Shown here: positions 39,305-49,435 of the stretch, piece by piece
How the letters are laid out: every line of letters starts with the position of its first letter
Position numbering within the stretch: the stretch's first letter is position 1
Source of the DNA: Solimonas soli DSM 21787
GTDB lineage: Bacteria; Pseudomonadota; Gammaproteobacteria; Nevskiales; Nevskiaceae
Direction: 5' to 3'
NCBI RefSeq assembly: GCF_000474945.1
Contig: NZ_KI440838.1
Location: 161,433 to 225,432 of the forward strand
Length of the DNA: 64,000 nt
Program-made: the position numbers and the translations under genes
Notes under the pieces: generated by a model
The model's input: the letters and a program-made list of their open reading frames with translations, nothing else
Told to the model about the DNA's origin: nothing
Databases searched by the model: none

Positions 39305-40507
39305 TTATTTCAGCTTCTTCGCATCTTCCTTCAGCGCCTCGGCCTTGTCGGTCTTCTCCCAGGAGAAAGCCGTCGCCGTCGTGCCGTCGGCCAGCCTGAC
39401 CTCGAACGGCTTGCGGCCGAAGTGGCCGTAGGCGGCGGTCAGCTGGTAGATCGGATGCACGAGGTCGAGCATCTTGGTGATGCCGTAAGGGCGCAGGTCG
39501 AAGTGGCGGCGCACCAGCTTCTCCAGCGAGGCGTCGCTGATCTTGCCGGTGCCGAAGGTCGTGACCATGATCGAGGTCGGCTCGGCGACGCCGATCGCGT
39601 AGCTCACCTGCACCTCGCACTTCGCGGCGAGACCGGCGGCGACGATGTTCTTGGCGACGTAGCGCGCCGCATAGGCGGCCGAGCGGTCGACCTTCGACGG
39701 GTCCTTGCCGGAGAACGCGCCGCCGCCGTGGCGGGCCCAGCCGCCGTAGGAGTCGACGATGATCTTGCGGCCGGTCAGGCCACAGTCGCCCACCGGACCG
39801 CCGATGACGAAGTTGCCGGTCGGGTTGATGTGGAACTTGGTGCTCTTGCTGATCCACTTGGCCGGCAGCACCGGCTTGAGGATTTCCTCCATCACGGCTT
39901 CGCGCAGCGTCTTGAGCTTGACGTCCGGGTCGTGCTGCGTCGACAGCACGACGGCGTCGAGGCCGACCGCCTCGCCGTCGCGGTAGCGCAGCGTGACCTG
40001 GCTCTTGGCGTCGGGACGCAGCCAGGGCAGCACCGACTTCTTGCTCTTGCGCACCTTCGACTGCTGCTCGACGATGCGGTGCGAGTAGTAGATCGGCGCC
40101 GGCATCAGCTCCTTGGTCTCGTCGCAGGCGTAGCCGAACATCAGGCCCTGGTCGCCGGCGCCCTGTTCCTCCGGCTTCTTGCGGTCGACGCCCATGGCGA
40201 TGTCCGGCGACTGCTTGCCGATCAGGTTCAGCACGCCGCAGGTCGCGCCGTCGAAGCCGACCGCCGACGAGGTGTAGCCGATGTCGGTGATGACCTTGCG
40301 CACCAGCGCCTCGAGGTCGACCCAGGCGCTGGTGGTGATCTCGCCGGCGACGATCGCCACACCGGTCTTGACCAGCGTCTCGCAGGCGACGCGCGCCTTT
40401 TTGTCCTGCGCGAGGATCGCGTCGAGCACCGCGTCCGAGATCTGGTCAGCGACCTTGTCGGGATGACCTTCGGAAACGGATTCGGACGTGAACAGGTATT
40501 CGGACAT
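39305..40507 (-). CDS. metK: S-adenosylmethionine synthetase
   Basis: Makes SAM from methionine and ATP, 400 residues from the ATG at 40507 with GAGGATCC before it. [18 protein letters not shown], the hexapeptide GAGDQG with LMFGYA, and the P-loop-like [19 protein letters not shown] are all present. It shares an upstream motif with ahcY, tying SAM formation to SAH removal. It is convergent with ppc and divergent from tkt. Confidence 0.97.
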   Translation of the reverse strand: MSEYLFTSESVSEGHPDKVADQISDAVLDAILAQDKKARVACETLVKTGVAIVAGEITTSAWVDLEALVRKVITDIGYTSSAVGFDGATCGVLNLIGKQSPDIAMGVDRKKPEEQGAGDQGLMFGYACDETKELMPAPIYYSHRIVEQQSKVRKSKKSVLPWLRPDAKSQVTLRYRDGEAVGLDAVVLSTQHDPDVKLKTLREAVMEEILKPVLPAKWISKSTKFHINPTGNFVIGGPVGDCGLTGRKIIVDSYGGWARHGGGAFSGKDPSKVDRSAAYAARYVAKNIVAAGLAAKCEVQVSYAIGVAEPTSIMVTTFGTGKISDASLEKLVRRHFDLRPYGITKMLDLVHPIYQLTAAYGHFGRKPFEVRLADGTTATAFSWEKTDKAEALKEDAKKLK

Positions 40508-40526
40508 CGATGGATCCTCGGGGGTA

Positions 40527-40554
40527 ATCTGTCTATACGGATGAACGGATATTG
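40527..40554 (-). promoter_or_regulatory. Candidate operator/promoter of metK (motif shared with ahcY)
   Basis: On the minus strand ATATCC-GTT-CATCCGTATAG-ACAGAT spans 40552-40527, 20 bases before the metK start. It aligns without gaps to the ahcY site at 36326-36301 (20 of 26 identical). A TATAGA hexamer inside could be the -10. Other than a common regulator, there is no simple reason for the two leaders to share this. Confidence 0.6.
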
Positions 40555-40663
40555 TAGGGCAGCACCACAGCAGCGGATAGAGGCTGCGTGCCGCGCCGCC
40601 CGCCATCGTCGACCGCGCGCGTGAAAGCCTCGTGACGCCGCCGCCGCGCATCGCGTGCGTTTC

Positions 40664-40692
40664 TTGCCCGCGCCGGGCCAAACCCGGACAAT
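40664..40692 (+). promoter_or_regulatory. Candidate promoter of tkt
   Basis: TTGCCC (40664-40669) and GACAAT (40687-40692) are 17 bases apart, 32 bases before the tkt ATG. Each hexamer matches the sigma-70 consensus at 4 of 6 positions. Motif evidence only. Confidence 0.4.
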
Positions 40693-40723
40693 ACGCCCCC
40701 TTTTTGTCCGCCCCCGGTACGCC

Positions 40724-42724
40724 ATGCCGACCCGTTTCGAACTCGCCAACGCCATCCGCGCGCTGGCGATGGACGCCGTCCAGAAAGCCAACATCGGTCA
40801 CCCCGGCATGCCGATGGGCATGGCCGACATCGCCGAAGTGCTGTGGAACGACTTCCTCTCGCACAACCCGGCGAACCCGAAATGGGTCAACCGTGACCGC
40901 TTCGTGGTTTCCAACGGCCACGGCTCGATGCTGCTGTACGCGCTGCTGAACCTGTCCGGCTACGACCTGCCGATGGCCGAGCTGCAGAATTTCCGCCAGC
41001 TCAAGAGCAAGACGCCGGGCCATCCGGAAAACTTCGTGACGCCGGGCGTCGAGACCACGACCGGTCCGCTCGGCCAGGGCCTCGCCAATGCCGTCGGCAT
41101 GGCGATCGCCGAGGCCACGCTCGCCTCGCGCTACAACCGCGACGGCCTGAACATCGTCGACCACTACACCTACGTGTTCACCGGCGACGGCTGCCTGATG
41201 GAAGGCATCTCGCACGAAGCCTGCTCGCTGGCCGGCACGCTGGGCCTCGGCAAGCTGATCGTGCTGTACGACGACAACGACATCTCGATCGACGGCCCGG
41301 TCGGTCCGTGGTTCGGCGACGACACGCCGGCGCGCTTCGAAGCCTACGGCTGGCAGGTCGTGCGCAATGTCGACGGCCACAACCCGAACGAAGTGAAGAA
41401 GGCGCTGGAGACGGCGCGCGCCGAAACCACCAAGCCGACGCTGATCTGCTGCAAGACCGTCATCGGCTTCGGCTCGCCGAACAAGCAGGGCAAGGAATCG
41501 TCGCACGGCTCGCCGCTCGGCGAGGCCGAGGTCGCGCTGACCCGCCAGCAGCTCAGCTGGCCGCACGCGCCGTTCGAGATCCCGACCGAGATCCGCGCCG
41601 GCTGGGACGCGCAGGCCAAGGGCGCCGCGCGCGAGCGGAACTGGAACGCGCTGTTCGAGGACTACGCCGCGAAGTTCCCGGCCGATGCCGCCGAGTTCGA
41701 GCGCCGCATGCGCGGCGAGCTGCCGGCCGACTGGCCGCAGACGATCGGCGCCGCGCTGGACGCCGCCGCCCGCGCCGACAAGCCGAACGCGACGCGCAAG
41801 GCCAGCAAGGCCGTGCTCGACGCGATCGCCGCCAGGCTGCCGGAGCTGATCGGCGGTTCGGCGGACCTGTCCGAATCGAACGGCACCGACTTCAAGGGCC
41901 ACGTCGCCCTGCGCCACGGCAAGCTGGCCGGCAACTACATCAACTACGGCGTCCGCGAGTTCGCCATGGCGGCGGCGATGAACGGCATGGCCCTGCACGG
42001 CGGCCTGATCCCGTTCGGCGGAACCTTCCTGGTGTTCTCCGACTACGCGCGCAACGCCATCCGCATGGCGGCGCTGATGAAGCAGCGCTCGATCTTCGTG
42101 CTGACGCACGATTCGATCGGCCTCGGCGAGGACGGCCCGACCCACCAGCCGGTGGAACACGTGTCGTCGCTGCGCCTGATCCCGAACGTGCATGTCTGGC
42201 GTCCGGCCGACGCCTTCGAGACCGCCGTCGCCTGGAAGGCGGCGATCGAGCGCGCCAACGGCCCGGCGGCGCTGGCACTGACCCGCCAGAACGTCGACGC
42301 CCAGGCGCGCAGCGAACAGCAGCAGGCCGACGCCGCGCGCGGCGGCTATATCCTCTGGGAGCCGAAGTCGACGCCGGAAGCGGTGATCATCGCCACGGGT
42401 TCGGAAGTGCAGCTGGCGGTGAAGGCCGCCGTGCTGCTCGCCGACAAGGGCCGAGCCGTGCGCGTGGTGTCGATGCCCTGCGCCGAAGTGTTCGCGCGGC
42501 AGGACGCCGGCTACCGCGACACCGTGCTGCCGCCGGAACTGCGCAAGCGCCTAGCCGTCGAAGCCGGCATCACGAACTACTGGCGCGCCTTCGTCGGCCT
42601 CGACGGCGACGTCGTCGGCATCGACACCTTCGGCGAATCGGCGCCGGCCGCCGCGGTGTTCAAGCACTTCGGCTTCACGGTCGACAATGTCGTGGAGCGA
42701 ACCGAAAAGCTTCTGGCCAGATAA
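40724..42724 (+). CDS. tkt: Transketolase
   Basis: Thiamine-diphosphate enzyme of the pentose phosphate pathway, 666 residues. Seen are [14 protein letters not shown], the ThDP motif [13 protein letters not shown]...[12 protein letters not shown], the catalytic [16 protein letters not shown] and the C-terminal domain [11 protein letters not shown]. It heads tkt-gap-pgk, all on the plus strand, though the terminators between them suggest partly separate transcripts. Confidence 0.96.
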   Translation: MPTRFELANAIRALAMDAVQKANIGHPGMPMGMADIAEVLWNDFLSHNPANPKWVNRDRFVVSNGHGSMLLYALLNLSGYDLPMAELQNFRQLKSKTPGHPENFVTPGVETTTGPLGQGLANAVGMAIAEATLASRYNRDGLNIVDHYTYVFTGDGCLMEGISHEACSLAGTLGLGKLIVLYDDNDISIDGPVGPWFGDDTPARFEAYGWQVVRNVDGHNPNEVKKALETARAETTKPTLICCKTVIGFGSPNKQGKESSHGSPLGEAEVALTRQQLSWPHAPFEIPTEIRAGWDAQAKGAARERNWNALFEDYAAKFPADAAEFERRMRGELPADWPQTIGAALDAAARADKPNATRKASKAVLDAIAARLPELIGGSADLSESNGTDFKGHVALRHGKLAGNYINYGVREFAMAAAMNGMALHGGLIPFGGTFLVFSDYARNAIRMAALMKQRSIFVLTHDSIGLGEDGPTHQPVEHVSSLRLIPNVHVWRPADAFETAVAWKAAIERANGPAALALTRQNVDAQARSEQQQADAARGGYILWEPKSTPEAVIIATGSEVQLAVKAAVLLADKGRAVRVVSMPCAEVFARQDAGYRDTVLPPELRKRLAVEAGITNYWRAFVGLDGDVVGIDTFGESAPAAAVFKHFGFTVDNVVERTEKLLAR

Positions 42725-42732
42725 GCGTTTAG

Positions 42733-43842
<1,110 letters not shown>

Positions 43843-43850
43843 GACGGGCG

Positions 43851-43882
43851 AAGAAGGGCGGCTCAGGCCGCCCTTCTTGTTT
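43851..43882 (+). terminator. Intrinsic terminator after gap
   Basis: A perfect 12-bp stem (AAGAAGGGCGGC at 43851-43862 with its complement at 43867-43878), a TCAG loop, then GTTT. It follows the gap stop directly and separates it from pgk. Confidence 0.88.
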
Positions 43883-43969
43883 CGCTCCGCGTTTTTTCCG
43901 ATCGCGTCATTGCCGATCGATCCGAAGATTTCATTCATCCGCCCCCGAATTCCACAAAGGAAGAACGCC

Positions 43970-45148
43970 ATGTCCGTCCTTCGCATGTCCGATCTCGATC
44001 TCGCCGGCAAGCGCGTGCTGATCCGCCAGGATCTCAACGTGCCGGTCGCCAATGGCAAGATCACCTCCGACGCGCGCCTGCGCGCCTCGCTGCCTACGCT
44101 GAAGCTGGCCCTCGAAAAAGGTGCGTCGGTGCTCGTCGTCTCGCACCTCGGCCGTCCGAAGGCCGGCAAGCTCGACCCGGACGCCTCGCTGACGCTGGTC
44201 GCCGCCTGGCTGTCGGCCGCGCTCGGCCGTACCGTGCCGCTGATCTCGAACTGGATCGACGGCGTGTCACTCGAACCGGGCCAGATCGCGCTCGGCGAGA
44301 ACACGCGCTTCCTCAAGGGCGAGAAGGACGACAACGAAGACCTGGCGAAGAGGATGGCGGCGCTGTGCGACGTCTACGTGATGGACGCCTTCGGCACCGC
44401 GCACCGCGCCGAGGCCTCGACGCACGGCGTCGCCAAATTCGCGCCGGTGGCCTGCGCCGGCCCGCTGCTCGCCGCCGAGCTCGAAGCGCTCGGCAAGGCG
44501 CTCGCCCAGCCCAGGCGGCCGCTCGCCGTCATCGTGGGCGGCAGCAAGGTGTCGACCAAGCTCGATCTGCTCAACAACCTCGCCGACGTCGCCGATCAGC
44601 TGATCATCGGCGGCGGCATCGCCAACACCTTTCTCGCCGCGGCCGGCTTTCACGTCGGCAAGTCGCTGTGCGAGATGGACATGATCGACACCGCCAAGGC
44701 GATCCAGAAGAAGATCGAAGCGCGCGGCGGCAGCATTCCGCTGCCGGAGGACGTGGTCTGCGCGACCGAGTTCTCGGCCGAGGCGCACGCCGTCGTGCGC
44801 AGGATCGACGAGGTCGAAGCCGACGAGATGATCCTCGACATCGGCCCGAAGGCGGCGGCCAAGCTCGCCGCGCAGCTGAAGAGCGCCGGCACCATCGTCT
44901 GGAACGGCCCGGTCGGCGTGTTCGAGTTCGACAGCTTCGCCGGCGGCACCAAGGCGCTGGCCGAGGCGATCGCCGCGAGCAGCGGCTTCTCGCTGGCCGG
45001 CGGCGGCGACACCCTGGCGGCGATCGACAAGTTCCACGTCGCCGACAAGATCGGCTACATCTCGACCGGCGGCGGCGCCTTCCTCGAATTCCTCGAAGGC
45101 AAGAAGCTGCCGGCGGTGGCGATGCTGGAGTCGCGCGCGAAAGGCTGA
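43970..45148 (+). CDS. pgk: Phosphoglycerate kinase
   Basis: Glycolytic ATP-forming kinase, 392 residues from ATG 43970 (AAAGGAAG upstream). [53 protein letters not shown] and GGGDTLAA are all intact. It completes tkt-gap-pgk; fba and pyk, often next, are not here. Confidence 0.97.
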   Translation: MSVLRMSDLDLAGKRVLIRQDLNVPVANGKITSDARLRASLPTLKLALEKGASVLVVSHLGRPKAGKLDPDASLTLVAAWLSAALGRTVPLISNWIDGVSLEPGQIALGENTRFLKGEKDDNEDLAKRMAALCDVYVMDAFGTAHRAEASTHGVAKFAPVACAGPLLAAELEALGKALAQPRRPLAVIVGGSKVSTKLDLLNNLADVADQLIIGGGIANTFLAAAGFHVGKSLCEMDMIDTAKAIQKKIEARGGSIPLPEDVVCATEFSAEAHAVVRRIDEVEADEMILDIGPKAAAKLAAQLKSAGTIVWNGPVGVFEFDSFAGGTKALAEAIAASSGFSLAGGGDTLAAIDKFHVADKIGYISTGGGAFLEFLEGKKLPAVAMLESRAKG

Positions 45149-45156
45149 GTCGGAAA

Positions 45157-45233
45157 AAGCGACAACCACAGATTGCACAGATCAAAAGGCGATGCTGCTT
45201 CTTGCCTTTATCTGTGTAATCTGTGGTTCGCTT
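45157..45233. repeat. Large palindromic hairpin with CCACAGATT units
   Basis: AACCACAGATTGCACAGAT (45164-45182) pairs with ATCTGTGTAATCTGTGGTT (45210-45228) with a single A/G-type difference. Outer AAGCG/CGCTT and inner AAAGGC/GCCTTT arms extend it to about 77 bases around a 13-base loop. Each arm holds two CACAGAT units. It sits between pgk and the oxidoreductase and resembles dispersed palindromic repeats built of CACAGATT units known from many genomes. It has no T run in either direction. Confidence 0.8.
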
Positions 45234-45256
45234 CCGCTGTTGCATCCGAGAGCTCG

Positions 45257-47266
45257 ATGACCACGACCGTCGTCAAGGCCGCCTGTCCGCACGACTGCCC
45301 CGACACCTGCGCGATGCTGGTGACCGTGGAGAACGGTCGCGCGCTGAAAGTGCAGGGCGATCCGCACCATCCGACGACGCACGGCGCGCTGTGCACCAAG
45401 GTCTCGCGCTATGCCGAGCGCACCTATCATCCCGAGCGCCTGCTGCATCCGCTGAAGCGCGTCGGCGCGAAGGGCAGCGGCCGCTTCGAGCGCGTCGGCT
45501 GGGACGCGGCGCTCGACGACATCGCCGCCAAGCTCAAGGCGATTGCCGCGCGCAACGCCGAGGCAATCGTGCCGTACAGCTACGCCGGCACCATGGGCCT
45601 GGTGCAGGGCGAGAGCATGGCGGCGCGCTTCTTCAACAGGCTCGGCGCCTCGCGGCTCGACCGCACGATCTGCGCGAGCGCCGGCGCCACGGCGCTGGCG
45701 CTCAGCTATGGCCGCAGCGTCGGCATGCGCGTCGAGTTCTTCGCCGAATCGAAGCTGATCCTGATCTGGGGCAGCAACAGCATTGCCTCCAATCTGCACT
45801 TCTGGAGCATCGCCCAGCAGGCCAAGCGCCAGGGCGCCAAGCTCGTCTGCATCGATCCGCGCCGCACCGAGACGGCCGACAAATGCCATCAGCACATTGC
45901 GCTGCTGCCGGGCACGGACGGCGCGCTGGCGCTCGGCCTGATGCACGAGCTGATCGCGAATGGCGGGCTCGATCAGGATTACATCGACCGCCATACCGAG
46001 GGCTGGGCCGAACTGCGCGAGCGCGCGCTGCAATGGCCGCCCGAGCGCGTCGCCGAAACCTGCGGCATCGAGGCCGAGGTCGTGCGCGGCCTGGCGCGCG
46101 ACTACGCGACGCTGACGCCGGCGGCGATCCGCGTGAACTACGGCATGCAGCGCGTCCGCGGCGGCGGCAACGCGGTGCGCCTGATCACCGCGCTGCCCTG
46201 CCTGCGCGGCGCCTGGCGGCATCGCGGCGGCGGCCTCCTGCTGTCGGCCTCGGGCTGGCATCCGGTCGACACGATGGCCCTGGAACGGCCGGACCTGCTC
46301 GGCGCGCGCAAGCCGCGCACGATCAACATGAGCACGATCGGCGCCGATCTGCTGCGCGAGTCGTCGCCGGCATTCGGGCCGCGGATCGAGGCGCTGATCG
46401 TCTACAACAGCAATCCGGTCGCGGTCGCGCCGCAGTCGCGCGAGGTCGTCGCCGGTTTTTCGCGCGAAGACCTGTTCACCGTCGTGCTCGAACACTTCCA
46501 GACCGACACCGCCGACTACGCCGACTACGTGCTGCCGGCGACGACGCAGCTCGAACACTTCGACGTGCACAAGAGCTACGGCCACACCTCGGTGCTGATC
46601 AACCATCCGGCGATCGCGCCGCTCGGCGAGGCGCGGCCGAACACCGAGATCTTCCGCGGCCTCGCCGCGCGCCTGGGCTTCACCGAGCCCTGTTTTGCCG
46701 ACAGCGACCTCGACATCGGCCGCAAGGCCTTCGGCCGCGCCGTCGACTTCGAGCGGCTCAGCCGCGACGGCTGGCTGCAGCTGCCCGTCGCCGACGCGCC
46801 GTTCGCTGACGGCGGCTTCCCGACCCGCAGCGGCCGTGCGCGGCTGGGCGGCGAGTACATACCCAACTACGAATCGCGCGCGTCGGCGCCGGCGCTCGCG
46901 GCGCGCTATCCGCTGGCGATGATCTCGCCGCCGGCGCGTCACTTCCTCAACTCCACCTTCGTCAATGTGCGCAGCCTGCGCAGCATCGAGGGCGAGCCGC
47001 TGCTCGAACTGCATCCGCGCGATGCGGCGGCGCGCGGCATCGGTGACGGCGCGCGCGTGCGCGTGTTCAACGATCGCGGCAGCTATGTCTGCAAGGCACA
47101 CGTCAGCGAGCGGGCGCGGCCTGGCGTCGTCGTCGGCCTCGGCGTGTGGTGGCGCAAGCTCGGCGCCGAGGGCAGCAACGTCAACGAGCTGACCAGCCAG
47201 CGTCTGACCGATATCGGCCGCGCGCCGACCTTCTATGACTGCCTGGTGGAAGTCGCCGCCGCCTGA
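45257..47266 (+). CDS. Molybdopterin oxidoreductase, [4Fe-4S]-containing
   Basis: A DMSO-reductase superfamily protein of 669 residues from ATG 45257. The N-terminal cluster motif CPHDCPDTC plus LCTKV binds [4Fe-4S]. Molybdopterin-binding segments follow (LILIWGSNSIASNL, CIDPRRTETADKC, YNSNPVAV, LPATTQLEH), and a C-terminal dinucleotide-binding domain (LELHPRDAAARGI) closes it. It lacks a Tat signal, so it should be cytoplasmic. No electron-transfer or membrane subunit is adjacent. Substrate unknown; formate dehydrogenase- or BisC-like roles are possible. Confidence 0.88.
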   Translation: MTTTVVKAACPHDCPDTCAMLVTVENGRALKVQGDPHHPTTHGALCTKVSRYAERTYHPERLLHPLKRVGAKGSGRFERVGWDAALDDIAAKLKAIAARNAEAIVPYSYAGTMGLVQGESMAARFFNRLGASRLDRTICASAGATALALSYGRSVGMRVEFFAESKLILIWGSNSIASNLHFWSIAQQAKRQGAKLVCIDPRRTETADKCHQHIALLPGTDGALALGLMHELIANGGLDQDYIDRHTEGWAELRERALQWPPERVAETCGIEAEVVRGLARDYATLTPAAIRVNYGMQRVRGGGNAVRLITALPCLRGAWRHRGGGLLLSASGWHPVDTMALERPDLLGARKPRTINMSTIGADLLRESSPAFGPRIEALIVYNSNPVAVAPQSREVVAGFSREDLFTVVLEHFQTDTADYADYVLPATTQLEHFDVHKSYGHTSVLINHPAIAPLGEARPNTEIFRGLAARLGFTEPCFADSDLDIGRKAFGRAVDFERLSRDGWLQLPVADAPFADGGFPTRSGRARLGGEYIPNYESRASAPALAARYPLAMISPPARHFLNSTFVNVRSLRSIEGEPLLELHPRDAAARGIGDGARVRVFNDRGSYVCKAHVSERARPGVVVGLGVWWRKLGAEGSNVNELTSQRLTDIGRAPTFYDCLVEVAAA

Positions 47267-47354
47267 GCGGCTCTTGAAGGCGCCGCCGCTGTCAGCATAT
47301 TGACGACGGGCGCGCGTACACTGGCGCCCGCCACCTTCTTTACGGGAGTTCGCC

Positions 47355-47951
47355 ATGCGTCAACTGATCCGTCTGATGCTGCTGTCGGCCGTCACCCTGC
47401 TGTCCGCCTGCGGCTACAACTCGCTGCAGAGCCAGGACGAGCAGATCAAGGCGTCGTGGGCTGAGGTGCTGAACCAGTACCAGCGTCGCGCCGACCTGGT
47501 GCCGAATCTGGTCAACACTGTGAAGGGGTACGCGCAGCACGAGGAGCAGGTGCTGACCGAGGTGACGAACGCGCGCGCCAAGGTCGGCCAGGTCAATGTC
47601 GACAACGATAGCTTCAACGACGAAGCCAAGCTCAAGCAGTTCGCCGCCGCGCAGGGCGAGCTGAGCTCGGCACTGTCGCGCCTGCTGGTGGTCTCCGAGA
47701 ACTATCCGCAGCTCAAGGCCGATGCCCTGTTCCGCGATCTGCAGGCGCAGCTCGAAGGCACGGAGAACCGCATCACGGTCGCGCGCAACCGCTACATCCA
47801 GGCCGTGCAGCAGTACAACACCACGGTGCGCTCGTTCCCGACCAATCTCACGGCGAAGCTGTTCGGCATGCAGGTCAAGCCGAGCTTCACCGTGGAGAAC
47901 GAGAAGGCGATCTCGGAAGCGCCAAAGGTCGATTTCGGCGGCGGCAAGTAA
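47355..47951 (+). CDS. LemA family lipoprotein
   Basis: A 198-residue LemA protein with a lipobox (VTLLSAC). The four-helix body has the usual EVLNQYQRRADLVPNLVNTVKGYA, VLTEVTNARA and NRYIQAVQQYNTTVRSFPTNL. Function poorly defined, linked to envelope stress. It starts a three-gene set with two TPM-domain proteins. CGGGAGTT precedes the ATG. Confidence 0.92.
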   Translation: MRQLIRLMLLSAVTLLSACGYNSLQSQDEQIKASWAEVLNQYQRRADLVPNLVNTVKGYAQHEEQVLTEVTNARAKVGQVNVDNDSFNDEAKLKQFAAAQGELSSALSRLLVVSENYPQLKADALFRDLQAQLEGTENRITVARNRYIQAVQQYNTTVRSFPTNLTAKLFGMQVKPSFTVENEKAISEAPKVDFGGGK

Positions 47952-47972
47952 GCCGCGGTCAGGGAACATCCG

Positions 47973-48818
47973 ATGCTGCGTCGCGCGTTCGCCGCGCTGC
48001 TGCTGGTCCTGCTCGCCGCCGCGCCGGCTTTCGCCGACGTGGCGGTGCCGGCGCTCGCGGCGCGCGTCACCGACCAGACGGGCACGCTGACGGCTGAGCA
48101 GAAGGCCGCGCTCGAACAGAAGCTGGCGGCGTTCGAGCAGCGCAAGGGCAGCCAGATCGCGATCCTGATCGTGCCGACCACCGAGCCGGAGACCATCGAG
48201 CAGTATTCGATCCGCGTCGCCGAGCAGTGGAAGCTCGGCCGCAAGGGCGTCGACGATGGCCTGCTGATCCTGGTCGCGCGCAACGACCGCACGCTGCGCA
48301 TCGAAGTCGGCTACGGCCTCGAAGGCGTGGTGCCGGACGCCATCGCGCATCGCGTGATCGACGAGATCATCGTGCCGCGCTTCCGCGACGGCGATTACTA
48401 CGGCGGGCTCGACGCCGGCGTCGACCAGCTGATCAAGGTGGTCGACGGCGAGCCGTTGCCGCCGCCGCCGGAACGGCAGCGCCGCTCGGGCGGCAAGCTC
48501 GAATCGCTGATCCCGATCCTCTTCTTCGCGCTGGTCGCCGCGCAGTTCCTGCGCCGCGTGTTCGGCGCCGGCTTCGGTTCGCTGCTGGCCGGCGGCGCCG
48601 TGTTCGGTCTCGCCTGGCTGTTCTCCGGCATGCTGCTGCTGGCGGCGTTCTTCGGCCTCGTCGCCTTCGTGTTGACCCTGTTCGGCGCGGTGATTCCGCT
48701 CGGCGGCGGCTGGAACTCGCGCGGCGGCGGCGGTTTTGGTGGCGGCGGCTTCGGCGGGGGCGGGTTCGGCGGCGGTGGCGGCGGCTTCGGCGGCGGCGGC
48801 GCATCCGGGAGATGGTGA
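47973..48818 (+). CDS. TPM-domain (YgcG) membrane protein with Gly-rich tail
   Basis: A 281-residue protein: signal peptide ending AFA, a periplasmic TPM domain (RVTDQTGTLTAEQKAALEQKL, SQIAILIVPTTEPETIEQYSIRVAEQWKLGRKGVDDGLLILVA, RIEVGYGLEGVVPDA), two to three membrane segments, and a tail of repeated FGGGG units ending ASGRW. This layout is the YgcG family that accompanies LemA. The Gly-repeat DNA is nearly pure GGC/GGT. It starts 21 bases after lemA. Confidence 0.9.
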   Translation: MLRRAFAALLLVLLAAAPAFADVAVPALAARVTDQTGTLTAEQKAALEQKLAAFEQRKGSQIAILIVPTTEPETIEQYSIRVAEQWKLGRKGVDDGLLILVARNDRTLRIEVGYGLEGVVPDAIAHRVIDEIIVPRFRDGDYYGGLDAGVDQLIKVVDGEPLPPPPERQRRSGGKLESLIPILFFALVAAQFLRRVFGAGFGSLLAGGAVFGLAWLFSGMLLLAAFFGLVAFVLTLFGAVIPLGGGWNSRGGGGFGGGGFGGGGFGGGGGGFGGGGASGRW

Positions 48819-48819
48819 G

Positions 48820-49320
48820 ATGAGCCTGCAACGCTTCTGGCGTCACCTGACGATGTCGCCCTGGCAGACGCGCCGCCGCTTTCCGCCGGCGACGCGCGAG
48901 GCGATCACCGCCGCCGTGCGCGCCTGCGAGGTGCGCCATCCGGGCGAGATCCGCTTCGCCGTCGAGGGCGCGCTGCCGCTTTCACGGCTCTGCGCCGGCC
49001 TGTCGCCGCGCGACCGCGCCGTCGAGCTGTTCGCACAGCTGCGCGTCTGGGACACCGAGCACAACAACGGCGTGCTGATCTACGTGCTGCTCGCCGACCG
49101 TGACGTCGAGATCGTCGCCGACCGCGGCGTCGGCGATGCGCGCGTGCCGCCGGACGAGTGGCGGGCCTGCTGCCGCCTGATGGAGGAGCACTTCCGCGCC
49201 GGCCGCTTCGAGCAGGGCGCGGTGGCCGGGATCGAGGCGGTCGCCGCCGTGCTGGCCCGCTATCCGCCGGCGCGACCGGACGCCGGCAACGAGCTGCCGG
49301 ACGCCCCGGTCTTTTTGTAG
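48820..49320 (+). CDS. Second TPM-domain protein
   Basis: A 166-residue protein beginning one base after the previous stop, with GGGAG before the ATG. It is a minimal TPM domain without signal peptide: FPPATREAITAAVRACEVRHPGEIRFAVEGAL, VWDTEHNNGVLIYVLLADRDVEIVADRGV and a C-terminal helix with EEHFRAGRFEQGAVAGIEAV. It completes the lemA-TPM-TPM triad seen in many proteobacteria. Function unknown. Confidence 0.87.
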   Translation: MSLQRFWRHLTMSPWQTRRRFPPATREAITAAVRACEVRHPGEIRFAVEGALPLSRLCAGLSPRDRAVELFAQLRVWDTEHNNGVLIYVLLADRDVEIVADRGVGDARVPPDEWRACCRLMEEHFRAGRFEQGAVAGIEAVAAVLARYPPARPDAGNELPDAPVFL

Positions 49321-49435
49321 ACCGTTCCGACAAGCTCTAAACTGGCAGTCTTTTGGCTGCCACGTTCCTGATGCGCCGACTCGTCGTCACCCGCGGACCC
49401 TTCCGCATTCCCGCGCCCGCGCGCGAGGGGCGGCG

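Noticed and set aside
48719-48810. GGC-rich tandem stretch as a CRISPR or VNTR array.
   Set aside because: It encodes the Gly-rich FGGGG tail typical of YgcG proteins and is in frame; there are no spacers.
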